Of a stretch of DNA of 64,000 bases, positions 32,234-44,340 are shown piece by piece. The position numbers were made by a program, and so were the translations under genes. The notes beneath the pieces were generated by a model, which was not told the DNA's origin, ran no database searches, and worked only from the letters and a program-made list of their open reading frames with translations. This DNA is from Folioceros fuciformis. Lineage: Eukaryota; Anthocerotophyta; Anthocerotopsida; Anthocerotales. How positions within the stretch are numbered: the first letter of the stretch is position 1; each line of letters begins with the position of its first letter. The stretch lies in contig JBNGIO010006150.1 in assembly GCA_049999805.1 (NCBI GenBank), forward strand, positions 103,661 to 167,660. The letters run 5' to 3'.

Positions 32234-35200
32234 TCATGGGACTCTGGACTTGTACTTGATGTACATGTCAGTGACCACCTGGACAGGATCACCTTCTGCT
32301 TTGACTGGATATAAGTCCTTCCCAAGTTGCCACACGTTTGTCAAAGTAATCCACTCCCTTCTCCACTCGAGGAAGGGGAATGATGAGTTCTTGTGGAGAG
32401 ACTGTTGGAGTAGGTGTAAGAATATGGAGGCTCGAGGTAAGTAATAGCCTCGGATCAGCCCACTCCACATTTTGTTGGCTGCAATAGCACACGAGAAGTT
32501 CAGAGCAACGAATTAGGACAGATGGTAGGAAGTTCTGTGGTTTCATACCGTAGTCATGCAAGGGGCTTGGGACTTCGGGTGTGTTGTCGAACCACATTGT
32601 GAGCTGTGTTCGTGCATTCCATTCGTACTGTGCAGGAAGGAAGACATGCAAGGTTCAGTGTCTGCAAGTAAATGGCTTCTTCCATCTCAAGGGCATGCAC
32701 CACAGGTTTGATGGGGACTGCGGATGAGATGAGGCTCACCAAGGTCTTCTCCTCCTCGTTCGTGGCGAGCTGCTTGGCAGACTCTAACCAAGGGCCCAGG
32801 AGGAAGCCGTCATCGGTTGCTAAGAGGGTATCTATATCACCCAAAAGCTCCAGAAATGTGCTGGAGAGTTTCTTCAGTTCGACGGCATTTCCGGCCTGGT
32901 AAGCCTCGATAACTTGCGAGTATAGAGAGTTCGCCAGCTTTGCCAGGACCTGACGAGTGAGATCGACCAGGTCATATCTGCCAGATGAGCTGCCGAGGTG
33001 AGAACCTTCCTGACAGACGGGGCAATGCAACTGGAAGCACGTGAAGCTGGGTGCAGAGAGATAGAACCTGTAAGTCGGGAGGTTGTTGACGGAATCTGCA
33101 GACTCAAGGAGGAGACCAAGTGCCTTCACAGCTTCGGTTGGAGAGTACCATAGGTGTGGTACATGGCCCAGGAAGTCTGCCCTGACCCTCGAGATCTCTC
33201 TGGGTTCTTCCGAGCTGACAACCAGCTTCAATGTGGCATCGGGATTTATGTCTGGGAATTCGACGACGACGTCTCCATTGTGATCCTGGCTTAAGAAAAC
33301 ATGGAGGTCAGACACGGTCAGGAGGAAGAGTTCGTATTCAAACACAAATAATGACATTAATTAGTACCGCTATGCCGTCAGAGCAGTTGTAGATTGAACG
33401 CTGGAGTATCTGCCACGAGTTATGAGCTCCTGATGATCCTGCGCCATAGCGTCGTATGTTGTAACAATCGATCCAGTCCTGATGTCATACACAGCATTGG
33501 TACATTAGAACAGTATGAGGTGCACGTGTCAGAACAGAACACTCGATTCTGGTATGCGATGCGGAACATGAAACAGGAGGAGGAAATGGGCTCACCTCTG
33601 CTTGAACTTTGTCACTTCTGAATGCCATTTCGGCCATTAGATCATAGACCACAGGATTCTGCTCGATGCCTTCCATACACATGCCAACGCCAACCTGACA
33701 TACCCAAACTGGTCAGACACGGAATGGATTCACAGATTCACACGTCTGTAATGTGTGGCAAGAGCACATCGACGAGGAGTTTACACACCATGGTTGAATT
33801 TGGAGTCGTAGCAGCCTCCACTGGTCCTGTGCCCACAGCTAGCAGCCTTCCATACATCTCAATGTTCCCTCCAAAGTTGTGGAGCATACACCTGATTAAT
33901 GTGAAGGCTAGTCACAGAGCATTTCTAAAAATGAACCGCAGAAACAGCTGCTGTGTGTTCAACACATACCAGATATACGGGACACCATAAAAGTGATCAG
34001 AGCGCAACCACACTGGCTTCACATCAGCAAACAGATCGAGAACTATCAGTTTGCCGACCGGGACTGAGTGCAGTAGGGCCTACAACAGACAAGGGCCAAA
34101 GTCAAAAGCCTTCGACGGAGGATGCCATGGTACAAATGAACTGCTGAACCCAAGCTGAGTATGAACCAGGATCTGTGGTGGTCTCCAGAATTCTTCGTCT
34201 GAGGCAAAAAGCCAGCCCTGCACAAGCAGCCGCTCAGAGTAAGTTGGGGATGGCAAGGAAGGTCATAGGAGAGCTGAGAATACTCATGGAGAAGCAAATC
34301 ACCTGCATGAGCCAGACAGCATTGCTGTCACCTGAGCTCATCGCTTCATAGACAGCAGCTCCTAAAGATGAGATATACCCAGGATCACTAGTTGGGGGCT
34401 CATTCTCGTTAAATGTGTCACTGCATGATCACACATTATACTGCCTCACTGTAAAAGAATTGAAACCCATCAAGCAGTGGTTGAACGAGGACCCGCCAAC
34501 TCACTTCAGCAAGACTTCTACAGGTGCTTAATTGGAGTTGCGCGACAGACCAACCAACCAGTTATATATATGCTGTGTTCCTCCGTACTCTGCCAGCATC
34601 ACGAGCAAGACGAGTATGTAAGAAGCACCAACCTACAAACGACCTACCAATGACTGAGATGAACACGTTGGTATGAAAGGCTTATGAATACCTTTGATTT
34701 GTAGCTCTACAAATGCTTTTCCAATGACCAAAAACAATGGATCAGTGGGGTCGAGGAGATAAGTGCAGCACCATCTTTCGTCTCCGTCTACAGTGTTCCT
34801 GCACAAGAAAAAGAGATGGATACTGGCTCAGGCCCCTTGCCTTACATTTTAATCCAAAGAACGGGATCTTTAGTATTCACCAGTTCGGTAGCTGTGCGAT
34901 CTTGGCAGAAGGAAACGCCCTGAGCAGGGCGTGGGGTACGTTTCCTGTGAAAGCGGGTAACACTGCATCCTTGCAAACGAGACAACTCAGGTTTGAAGGG
35001 TAACAGACAGACCATCCGACAGAGGAACTGGTTGCGACAGGAGGAACCACAGGCATACCTGGTGTCATCCCAAACTCGCGCATCCGAGACAAGATCAGCT
35101 TCTGCAAACTCAGTTGAGAATCAAGCCATGTCTGAGGTAAGGGACCTCCCCACCTAAAAGACAGCCAACATCATCCAACCAAAGATCGGCATGGGGATCA

Positions 35201-36347
35201 GCTAAACCGCATTTCCTTAGCTGAAAGCGCATCAATTTTCAGTCCAAAGAGGAAGTGACATTCAGTCCCACCCATGCAAATTCCCCATGCGTGCCCAAGC
35301 TAGAAAGGCTGGTCCTCCAAACCAGTCACTGAGATCTGCGTCGCTCAGGTTGAACTGACCACTCTGTCGAACAAAACCCCATACACTGAGCACACTAGAC
35401 GAGATGTCCTGCAGCTTGGTACAGAAAAGTAGACACCATCGTACCTGAAATAATTTCTGCCAGATACTCTCTTGCCCAGTTGATGCCAGAGGAAGGTTCA
35501 CTCCCTGCAATGCCATCCAGTCGATCTCCTTCTCCCACCTTTCCCAGTCCCACCAGACGAAAGAGTCTGCACCACCCAACATCAGCCTGCAGCCTGACAC
35601 AATCACAGAGGATGCTTGAGACACTCACAGCTCGAGGTCACAACATTCTGATAGTAATTCCAGTCCACAGGCCTCTGAATCCTGACAGCTCCATTAGTAA
35701 CATGAGGCAGAAAGCCGGGATCTGGCACCGTTTTCAACTGCACCCCGCCTGTCTTGTCCCACGAAACATGTGCTCCGCACCAGTACTTCAAGTACCAGTG
35801 CAGCCCAGCACTTAATTCCACACCTGTTGTTCCTGAGATTCTGCAATGCCCATCCTCTCATGAGCACCAGCAGTTCTCACGAACGGCAGGCAATGGAGAC
35901 TCTCATTTCCTCCCACGTATGGATCTACTCACCTGACTTCTGCCTCTGTCACGATGGAGTGAGACGAAAAGTCGGTGCTGATCTCAAAGCATGATTTCCC
36001 ACCGCAGTCATCCTGCATGCAACTGACATCTTTCGGGATATCCACTTCGCGCCCGGGCATTCCTGACTGGAGGAAGCCAGCGCGTCACAAGATTTGGGGA
36101 TGCTCAGGTGAAGAACCTTCGATATGATGCGGAACTCGAAGCTCTTGGTGTGGAGCGGAAGCAGGCGGCCGAGCACTCCCGTGGCTGCCAGTTCTTGTGT
36201 AGAAGCTGCTGCACGCTCGCCATTTAGCCTCTCCACGAAAGCTTCGTAATCCGGGAGCGGCACGCTCAGGCCGCCAGCCCTGAGGGCCACAACACCAAGC
36301 AGGACAGCAAGCAGACACGCCCAGAATGCGGCAGCGGGGTCCCCCAT
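32234..36347 (-). CDS. NAGLU: alpha-N-acetylglucosaminidase (GH89, NAGLU/CYL1-like)
   Basis: A multi-exon gene. The start [18 protein letters not shown] (36347) is a signal peptide; an upstream ATG at 36398 is in frame but would bury it. Recognisable exon blocks in order are: [76 protein letters not shown] joined to [27 protein letters not shown], with one catalytic Glu; [49 protein letters not shown], with the second catalytic Glu; then a C-terminal helical domain ending near [10 protein letters not shown]. The enzyme removes terminal alpha-linked N-acetylglucosamine in the lysosome/vacuole. The Arabidopsis homologue CYL1 is needed for reproductive development. Not every exon edge was fixed, but both catalytic glutamates are present. 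Confidence 0.93.
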
Positions 36348-37012
36348 CCTTGTCCGCTGAATCAGACGTTCACAAGACCGTGTGTCTCGAGCTTCCATTG
36401 AGTTGGGTCGATCGATTCTGTTTCAACAAGGAGCAAACTGCGTCTTGTGTTTCAGTGTCTCTGCACAACAGGATTATTTCCTGTTCAGCTCCATCTCTTC
36501 CGGTGAGCTCTTACATTTGCCTGATAGACGTAAACTACCCGAAGAACAAACTGAGCAATGACCAAGACACAACTGCCCGACCGAGAACTCCTGGTCCCGG
36601 TCATGGGACTTCATTTGTCCGTTTGTTGGCTACCAAGTCTAGTGACAAATATTCTGGGACGTGTTCGTGCAGTGCCTGAGGGGGCCAGGCCACCATCGTA
36701 TACTAACAGTATGTAGCGTGACTATGGCGGCTGATGGCTCGGTGTCCTCTTCCCCGCCACCAAGTTTGTAGAGTACAGTACATACGTGCTGCTGAAGACA
36801 TGGACACATGTGTCGGTCTCCAGGCTAACCCAAATTTGTTCCTGCGCTCATCAGGGTTCCTCTCCTGGGGGGATCTGCTCATCACGAATCCTCTGAGGTA
36901 TCATCTTCGACCGCAAAAACGAAGCCATTGTGATACCCTTCCCACCTGTGTGATTCCAACTGCTAGGTCAGTGCTTCAAAGCCGTGGAGGTATGGGCCGC
37001 GACAGCCAACAG
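36348..37012. other. intergenic, no gene seen
   Basis: 665 bp between two minus-strand genes. It should hold the glucosaminidase promoter and the hydrolase 3' UTR. No motif is claimed. Confidence 0.5.
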
Positions 37013-39392
37013 TCATAGGAGCTGATGAATGGACCTGGGTAGCTTGCCGTCGGAAGGAAGCTGAAGTTCTTGGTGTGGAGGAAACGGGTGGATGGCCGCG
37101 TCCAGGGACTCTTCAGTCACTTCAGGCAAGGAAGATGGGTTCCACTGCCATAACGGACACGGTTGGAGGTGGATGGGAGGGGGAAGGAAATCATGGAATC
37201 AGGCAGCAGGAGCCGGAAAGAATGCTTGTTTACCTTTGGTTTGTTGTCCTTGTCGATCACTGTAGCGCGTATACCCTGCAAAGTGACAGATGTCGTCATG
37301 GGCAATGGTTCAGTTCAAGATGCTCTCAAGATGGGGGTGAATGCATGCGTGGTTGCACATTTGGTGTTACCTCGAACAAGTCAGTGGATATCAGTCCATA
37401 CATTATGCTCATTGTAAGTCGGAACTCTCGCTTCAGACACTCATCAAGGTCCTGAGAACGTGCTTCCCGTATCTGGCATCCAGTGACGTTCAGATTCTGG
37501 TTTAGGGTCCTGATGCAAAGAAAAATTGAAGTCTCCGAACACTGACTGAAGGTGCTGTGAATATGGCCATACCGATCTGAAGGTGACCTTCAAGCCGGTG
37601 GGAGAAGCACGCTGCATCGAGGTGATAATAGTCTTGACCCATTCATCTTGCGTTTCGTTGAACACTTCAGTCTGCACAAGAAGCTATGCTGAATATATAC
37701 AAGCGGAAAGTGCGTATGGCATGTAGCAGAAATGCAGATGACTAAATGGTTTTGACGAAGACAGGGAAGAAGAGTTGTACTAGTGTTTCCACGATATCTT
37801 CCACACTGCTCTTGGAGAACCATTTGTCAATATCAGCTTGTCTGATGATTAAGGCATGACAATGAGTATGTCTGGCTCAGATGCTCTGAGCCACAAAACA
37901 GATCGGCAGGTTTGACAGATGAAAAGAACTGACCTGTGCAATATGCTCCGTTCTCCAACTTTTGGAGATTCACTGTATTCGTCAAGGACGGCCTTGATGC
38001 TCTCATCTGATGGGGATGCCAGCGACAATAATCTCTTCTCGACTTCTTCCAATCGCTGCGGATTGACAAATGAAAGCGAATCAACATGGACGTCTCACAC
38101 GCGGATAGATAGAACATGCTCAGGATTGTGTGTAACATGTGCCGTACCTCGGCAGGGACAAAGTGTGAAGCAAGACCACAAGTAAGCAACTCAGCACCGT
38201 CCAGGCGTGCACCAGTCAGACCCATGTACTCCCCTGTACATCAAAGGATCAATGAAATGCAAGAAAAAATGTTCAGGATCGAGTTGTTGCCCCTTAGGAT
38301 GCTTGCAACTTACCAAGATGTCCTGCGAGATGAGAGAGCAAGTAGGAGCCACCACAATCTGTGTGCAAGCCAATGGCAGCTTCAGGCATAGTGAAGACCT
38401 GTGGACAAGAGAAGGCCAGCTCTGTCAACAAAACATAGGAGTCCGGATTCCCAGGCCAGATGTCTTGAAAGTTGCTTCCTGGATTCTCAATTGGAAGTTC
38501 TCACCGTCTTTTCCGTGACCACTTGATACCGTCCATGCAGTCCCAAAGTCGCACCTCCTCCAACGGAAGTAGAGTGCATGAGGCTTACCTGCAGTGGCAC
38601 AGGGAACATGTAGGGCCAGTAGTTCAACCAAACTTCTCAATCGAGTCAACACTACAGACAAGCTCACATACGTACAATGGGTTTCTTGTAGGTAGCAACG
38701 TGGTAGTCCAACCAGTACATTTGGTAGGCGAGTCCCGTCCATGCAGGATCTACAATGGCAATCCAGATCCAAAATGTCTCCACAGCAAGGAAGAACTTAA
38801 TGAATTGCAGTAGAAGGAGAGGAGAAACCGCAGATTACTTTTAGCATTCAGGGAGTAAAAGTATTTCAGGTCTCCTCCGGCAGAAAACAGTCGTCCAGCA
38901 GCCTGCAGTCCGTCATGTGAGGAGCATGCAGCAGGCGGGCATCTTTGACATGGCCAATTGTGCTAACTCAGAAACCATCATACCTTCAAGATGACAAGTT
39001 GCACATCGTCATCCTTTTCCCACTTCTCGTACAGCCCAGATACGGCCGAAAGCTGATCTCATGACCACAAGCTCCTTCAGCTGCCGTGAGCTTGCAGTCC
39101 TGGGCACCGGCTGGGCCACGGCCTGCAAGCTCGCTCCCCAAATCCACCGAGCTGAATACATACCACCAGTCGCTTACCAGTTCACCATTGATAGCATTCA
39201 GAGCCTTCGGCCGGTTCAAGGTCGCCACTCTCACAGCCCCATGCTCCTCCCACAGCACCACCTAAAGCCGGAATGCGACTCGCTCTTTAACCCATACTGC
39301 ACAGAAAATGTATAGCTCAACCCGCAAATTTCGAAACACAGGTTTACTTCTTCCTGCCCAGGGGTCGCAATGCTCGCATTTTCAGTTGCCAT
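37013..39392 (-). CDS. 3-hydroxyisobutyryl-CoA hydrolase-like protein (enoyl-CoA hydratase superfamily)
   Basis: Exon 1 is 39392-39348 (ATG, 15 codons, MATENASIATPGQEE). It splices in phase 0 to exon 2 (39261-39178), which opens VVLWEEHGAVRVATLNRPKA. Later exons give LSAVSGLYEKWEKDDDVQLV, RLFSAGGDLKYFYSL (the oxyanion-hole segment), DPAWTGLAYQMYWLDYHVAT, MPEAAIGLHTDCGGSYLLS (catalytic Glu/Asp region) and GLASHFVPAE. The last exon ends ...IHQLL at the TGA at 37013. The enzyme hydrolyses 3-hydroxyisobutyryl-CoA in valine breakdown. No transit peptide and no C-terminal peroxisomal tripeptide are visible, unlike Arabidopsis CHY1, so location is open. The family has several plant members of uncertain substrate. 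Confidence 0.88.
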
Positions 39393-39893
39393 TTTGGACT
39401 ACACCCTCTCCGCAGGGCCCGCAAATCCTTCCTGTCGAAGAACCAAATCACTGTCAGTGACTGTCTCCGCTCCTTGCAGAATTGACTCACAAGGATTGAG
39501 CATTTGAGCTTCCGTTAGCGCACCTACTGGGCCACAAAAGTTCAGTGCAGGAGCACGTGGGACAAAGAATCCTACGACTCCGACTCCGACTCCGACTCCG
39601 ACTCGTCAGCCGGAGACACCAGAAGCACTCACGGCAAGGAACGTCATCGACCAGTCCATCTAATCATAAAGCAAAGCGCATGGTGGAGTACGATGACAGC
39701 TTTCCCAGCTGCGGGACAGACATGGTTGATGATTGAACCTTTTCACCCCAGGTGAATGACTACTCACTGTTACATCAGGAGCCAGTTACCGCATCTCGTT
39801 TGCCCGCCAAAAATACGCGAATTGAGCACTTGGACATCCGATCGCGCAAGCCCAGGCGGACAAACCGTCGCACGAAGCCGGAGCTCGGCAGCG
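39393..39893. promoter_or_regulatory. bidirectional promoter interval
   Basis: 501 bp separate the start codons of the divergent hydrolase (-) and DNA polymerase delta subunit 2 (+) genes, so both promoters lie here. The interval contains a short hexanucleotide array (cgactc repeated about five times, 39572-39604). Confidence 0.6.
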
Positions 39894-42340
39894 ATGGACA
39901 TCGACTCTGAGGAGTGCGTTGTGCGGAAGCAAGCACAGTATGTGTCGCAGGTTCGAGAATCACGATGCTGCCTTTTCTTGTCGGAAATGATGGTTTTGTT
40001 GTCAAGAGGTTTGTGGCGTCTGTGTGATGTTGTGGTTTGATGGGGAGCAGGGCGAGAAGTATCTTCTGCGGAATCAGAAATACAGGGGGCAACAGTACAG
40101 CCAGCTCTACTTCATCCGCTTGCACAAGCTTCGGGAACAGATCAAAGCTGTGGCTAGAATGAAGTGGCCCGCCCTTCCACGTACGTACTTTCGAGTAGGG
40201 TCTAGGGTCCCAGCTGTCCATGCCGAGCATGTGTGTGGTCAGCTCTGAGAAGCTCGCTGTTCTGTGGTCCTGGCAGTTTGCAACATTCTAGGTCTTGAGG
40301 AGGGCAAGCGATGTGTGATTGTGGGCACGTTGTACAAGCACATGAAGCTGAAACCATCGATTCTCGCGGAGTATTCCAAGGAGGTGGTTGTGATTTTGTG
40401 GCATCATATTAATCGTAGTCGTGAGTGTTGCTTGGGCTGAGAAGGTTGGGGTTTTGCACCTTACAGCGGTCGAATGTGCCTCTGGTTACTCCTGACAAGT
40501 TCACACATCCTAGTGATCATCTTATTCTGGAAGATGAGAGTGGTCGAGTTACGCTCTCTGCAATTGGAGCCCAGACACAGTATTTTGTGACGGGTAAGTT
40601 GAGGCGTCCAGTACGTAAGTCCTGTGTCCATCATCCCAGCGTTGATCTGCTTGGTTGCGGTGACTTTGGCTGACTTTGTTCCGCCCAGGTGTGGTGGTAG
40701 CACTCTGTGGTCACGAGGATAGGAATGGTTTGTTTTCTGTTGAAGAGATACTGGAGGCAGGATTGCCCCCGCAGCTTCCTATACAAGCACCTGCTGGTAA
40801 GAGTCGTGAAGAGCACGGTTTGCACAGTTCTGCCATCGTCTGCAGTCTCTTTGTTGAAGAGTTTGGGGTGATTCACGTCAGTCAGCGTGAGGATGTGGAA
40901 TGTGCATTTGGCAGAGGACAAATTTGTCGCACTGGTATCTGGGTTGAAGATTGGAGCAAATGGGTCCAATCCCCTGCTCCTGCAACTCCTTGTGGATCAT
41001 TTGACTGGATACCTCGGTGACCCACAGGTACACAGTGCCTATCTCTCTTTGGGCTTGTCCAGAAAAGTTTCTTGGTTTGGGAGCATTGATACGATGTAAA
41101 CTGCAGGAAATAGGCTTGAGTGCACGAATAGTGCGGGTTGTCATTGCTGGCAATTCTGTTGACCTCCCACACATGGTCTTACACGGGCAGGTATGGAGCT
41201 TTCCCCAGAGTTCAGAGCTCCTAGCAAAGTTGAGGTTCTAACTCTCTGTTTCCTATCCAGCCTGTAACCCCGAAGGAACAAGGGAAGCTGACTGAACCGA
41301 TGAAGGAGCTCGACCTAGTTTTGACACAGGTACTTCAACTTTGGCTGCTTTTTCTATCCGCCTCAGCTTGTGGAAAAGCTAGCAACAAGACAGCACTCAG
41401 CCTGTCCAGTGGGTGTTAGTCAGGTTTTCTACGTTCATGCTTCATGCAAGGAACAGGACACCCTTTGCCATTGTCTTGTGTCTGATCAGTGAATCTATGC
41501 CGTAGATATCAGCAGCGATGCCTCTAGACATTATGCCAGGCGCTGATGATCCTGCCAATTTCTCCTTACCTCAGCAGGTGAGCCATGCTTCATTTGACAG
41601 CCAATCTAGGCTAGCAGCCGAAGTGACATTAATTGACTTGAGTTGTTGGTCATCAGCCTCTGCATAGGTGTTTGCTGCCCGGGGCTGCAGCTTACAGCAC
41701 TTTCTGCTCCGCTACGAATCCACATAACTTTGAGCTCGACAGAGTATGTTTCCTTGGAACTTCTGGCCAGAACATCAGTGACCTAGCGAAGTTCTCTGAA
41801 GCTGAAGAAGAGCTGGACTTAATGGAGAGAACTCTGAAATGGCGACACCTTGCTCCCACCGCTCCAGACACGCTAGGTAGGTTTCTTGCTCGTCTCTCTA
41901 CCTGCCCAACAGCGAGAGCAGCATCTGTAATTCTCTGTTCGTTTGCAGGATGCTACCCCTTTACTACCGATGATCCTTTCATCATCACCACATGCCCTCA
42001 TGTCTACTTCTGTGGCAACCAGGGGAAGTTTGCAACCCGGCTAGTGAAAGGTGTGGTGACTTGCACCGTCTATCCCTTCAACCTCTACCACAAGAACAGA
42101 AGGAACTCTCATCGATTGTGTCCTTCTTGCAGGTCCAGCAGGACAGCACGTGAGAATCATCTGCATCCCCCGTTTCAGTGAGACAGGCTGTGCTGCAATG
42201 GTAATGTCCTTTCTGCCCCGCTATACCCAAGTGGAAAGAATTCCAATCCAGCTCATTCCCTTGCCCTTGTCTCTGTGCAGGTGAATATCAGAACACTGGA
42301 CTGTCATGTTATCACACTCTCCACGGCATCTCTAGAATGA
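39894..42340 (+). CDS. POLD2: DNA polymerase delta subunit 2 (small/B subunit)
   Basis: Thirteen exons (39894-39950, 40051-40180, 40277-40383, 40467-40593, 40689-40796, 40915-41027, 41107-41190, 41261-41329, 41506-41577, 41657-41876, 41949-42050, 42133-42200, 42281-42340) sum to 438 residues, close to the 440 of Arabidopsis. Signatures are YRGQQYSQLYFIRLHKLR, IVGTLYKHMKLKPSIL, HPSDHLILEDESGRVTLS (OB fold), VRVVIAGNS, MPLDIMPGADDPANFSLPQQ, CSATNPHNFELD, FLGTSGQNISDL and CPHVYFCGNQGKF (inactivated phosphoesterase domain). It is the scaffold subunit linking the catalytic p125 to other subunits and PCNA in the nuclear lagging-strand polymerase. Introns are 68-179 bp. It shares a divergent promoter with the hydrolase gene. 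Confidence 0.97.
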
Positions 42341-43654
42341 CTGCCTAGTGGACTTCATCCTTCTGACGCATAAGTTTTCGAGGATAGAGCAGGTGTAACA
42401 GATGGTGCCAGAATGGGAAGGCGTTTTCCATGTTCTAGCCGTTTCAGTGCGGGAACAACAGCCTCTGTTGCCATCTCGATGAGGAGGCTGTCGACAAGGA
42501 GGTGCATTGCCCATCTCCCCAAACGGGCTCTCAAGGTGCACCACTCATCCAGCCACACCAGGCACTTAAATTGTGCCTTGTGGCATGTCTTGACCATCCG
42601 AGGTTTTTTTTTCTTGCAGGAATGATGCTACAAGCCGCCTGTCAGGATGGCACTAGCAGGGACGAGGAATGGGTCTTCGCTTCCAAATCCTAGGATGGCT
42701 ACGCTGTTCTGAACTCCTCAGGACTGACGAGAACCTGAAGCAAGAATCAGTCTTAGAGTCCCCTGGGACGCAACACAATCTTAGGAACAGAACGCTGCTA
42801 AACTTCTGTAAGCTAGTGCACGCAAGCGCCATTTGTTACTATTTGCTGTTGAGGAATGTTTCAGTGGTGATTGCGACCATGGTTTCATTCCAGACATGTC
42901 TTGTAAGCATCTCCAAATATCTTCGCAAGTGTAGATGTGTCCGTGTGATCTTTCGATTTGTGCATCGCAATCACGATGTCTGATGAGTTTTTGAAATTGG
43001 ATGCAAGTGTGGCCATGGCCAAGGTGGACAGCAAGGAAGACACGGAGTGGTTCACATCTTCTCCTCGCAACAACCTGCGAGGAGATATCGTAATGTTTGC
43101 TTGCTGTGAAGTGGAGTTGGGTGATGGTTGCTGAGCGGAAGCATCACCCACATGCTGTGCTGACCGATGTGTGGGATCAACAATCTTGGCCGCTAGGGAG
43201 GCAAACCACCTAAAATCTGCACCTCAGGGTGGAAGACAAATCTGTCAGACACATGTGGTGTGTCACACTGCCTTCCACCCATCACATGCATTAGCTGCTT
43301 TCCTTACGCTCATTAAGACCAAGCAATGATAACTAATATTTCTCTAGTTTGCGTTAGCTTTGGTCTTGAAAGTCACTTAAGCAGGAGTTGTGGTCTTATC
43401 AGGCGTGTGACATGATAAACCCGAAGGAACCAGATACGTTGGTGGATACGACGTTGCGAACTCCACAGCGCAGGTGTGAAGGGTTCCATTATTTCCGGGT
43501 CGGTGAGAGCAGTAACATTGTGTATTATTACCGTCTGGTTGGGTCCAGAATTCCAGAAGCTTCACCCGTGGTAACTTGATGACGTAAAAAAGTGAAGGTG
43601 GGGTGAGAGCAGGTGGGCACAGTGTGGGCAATGATGAGACGATATGGCCCCTCG

Positions 43655-43800
43655 TGGCGCTGCCGGGCCTGCACTCGTGGCCCAGATCGGATTCCGTTAC
43701 GGATCTTCATTGCCATCATTTCGAATTTCCGTTCGTCCAGTCAAAATTTGCCACCGTTGTCGAATTTCCAATATCGGTTGAGCTGGTCCGCCGACCGATT
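43655..43800. repeat. copy 1 of a duplicated non-coding block downstream of the PHD genes
   Basis: Contains cctgcactcgtgg, then agatcggattccgttacgga, then tttcgaatttccgt and tccgccgaccg. The same order of motifs recurs at 47905-48070. It lies about 0.55 kb beyond the stop of the first PHD gene. Confidence 0.8.
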
Positions 43801-44229
43801 AATTGGACTGGCTTGCTCTTACTCATTGATATTTGCAAGCACAATATCACAAACAGGATGAACTGATCGAACAGGCATCATATTAGTTCATGAGAGAATG
43901 CTACGGACTGCCAACGGAATGGCCATGTATGTACTGTGGCCTCCATGGTAGCTGTAATCGGGAAATGAACTTACAGGCATGGCATGCGGCAGGTCTGCAC
44001 ACTCACATGGGTGTGAAATAAATAATAACAATGTGTCTCAGCTGCAAGTGTGTATGTACATACTACATCACACGTTGATTTTCCAGAAGCCCGTCCGTCA
44101 CGGGATCTGGAGGCACGGCATGTATCCGGGTGAGTACGTCAATCACAAATCTTGCTACATGGAAGCATGACAGCGGCAGCAAAGGATGCCAGGAGGCTGC
44201 TAAGAAGGGAAGAGGAGAAATGGAAAGCG

Positions 44230-44291
44230 GAAATGGGGGAGAAGGAGAAGGAGAAGGAGAAGGAGAAGGAGAAGGAGAAGGAGAAGGAAGG
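44230..44291. repeat. GGAGAA hexanucleotide array
   Basis: About nine copies of ggagaa in a row, directly downstream of the first PHD gene's stop and possibly inside its 3' UTR. Confidence 0.95.
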
Positions 44292-44340
44292 TGAAATTGT
44301 GCTTATCAGTCAGTGAGGGTGTTGGTGTGGGGAATTCAGA

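Larger units (their letters stand above)
42341..44340. other. intergenic, convergent 3' flanks
   Basis: 2 kb between the POLD2 stop and the stop of the first PHD-finger gene. The minus frame at 42885-43151 starts at GTG and matches nothing. A conserved duplicated block (43655-43800) and a hexanucleotide array (44230-44291) are listed separately. Confidence 0.55.

Noticed and set aside
39940-39975. Possible tRNA, because of ggttcgagaatc
   Set aside because: There is no matching acceptor stem, anticodon arm or correct spacing; the site is the first intron of POLD2.
42885-43151. 88-codon minus-strand frame
   Set aside because: It begins at GTG, has no recognisable domain and no splice partner.
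44230-44291. Possible Glu/Lys-rich coding tract
   Set aside because: A simple ggagaa array beyond the PHD stop codon with no flanking reading frame of interest.
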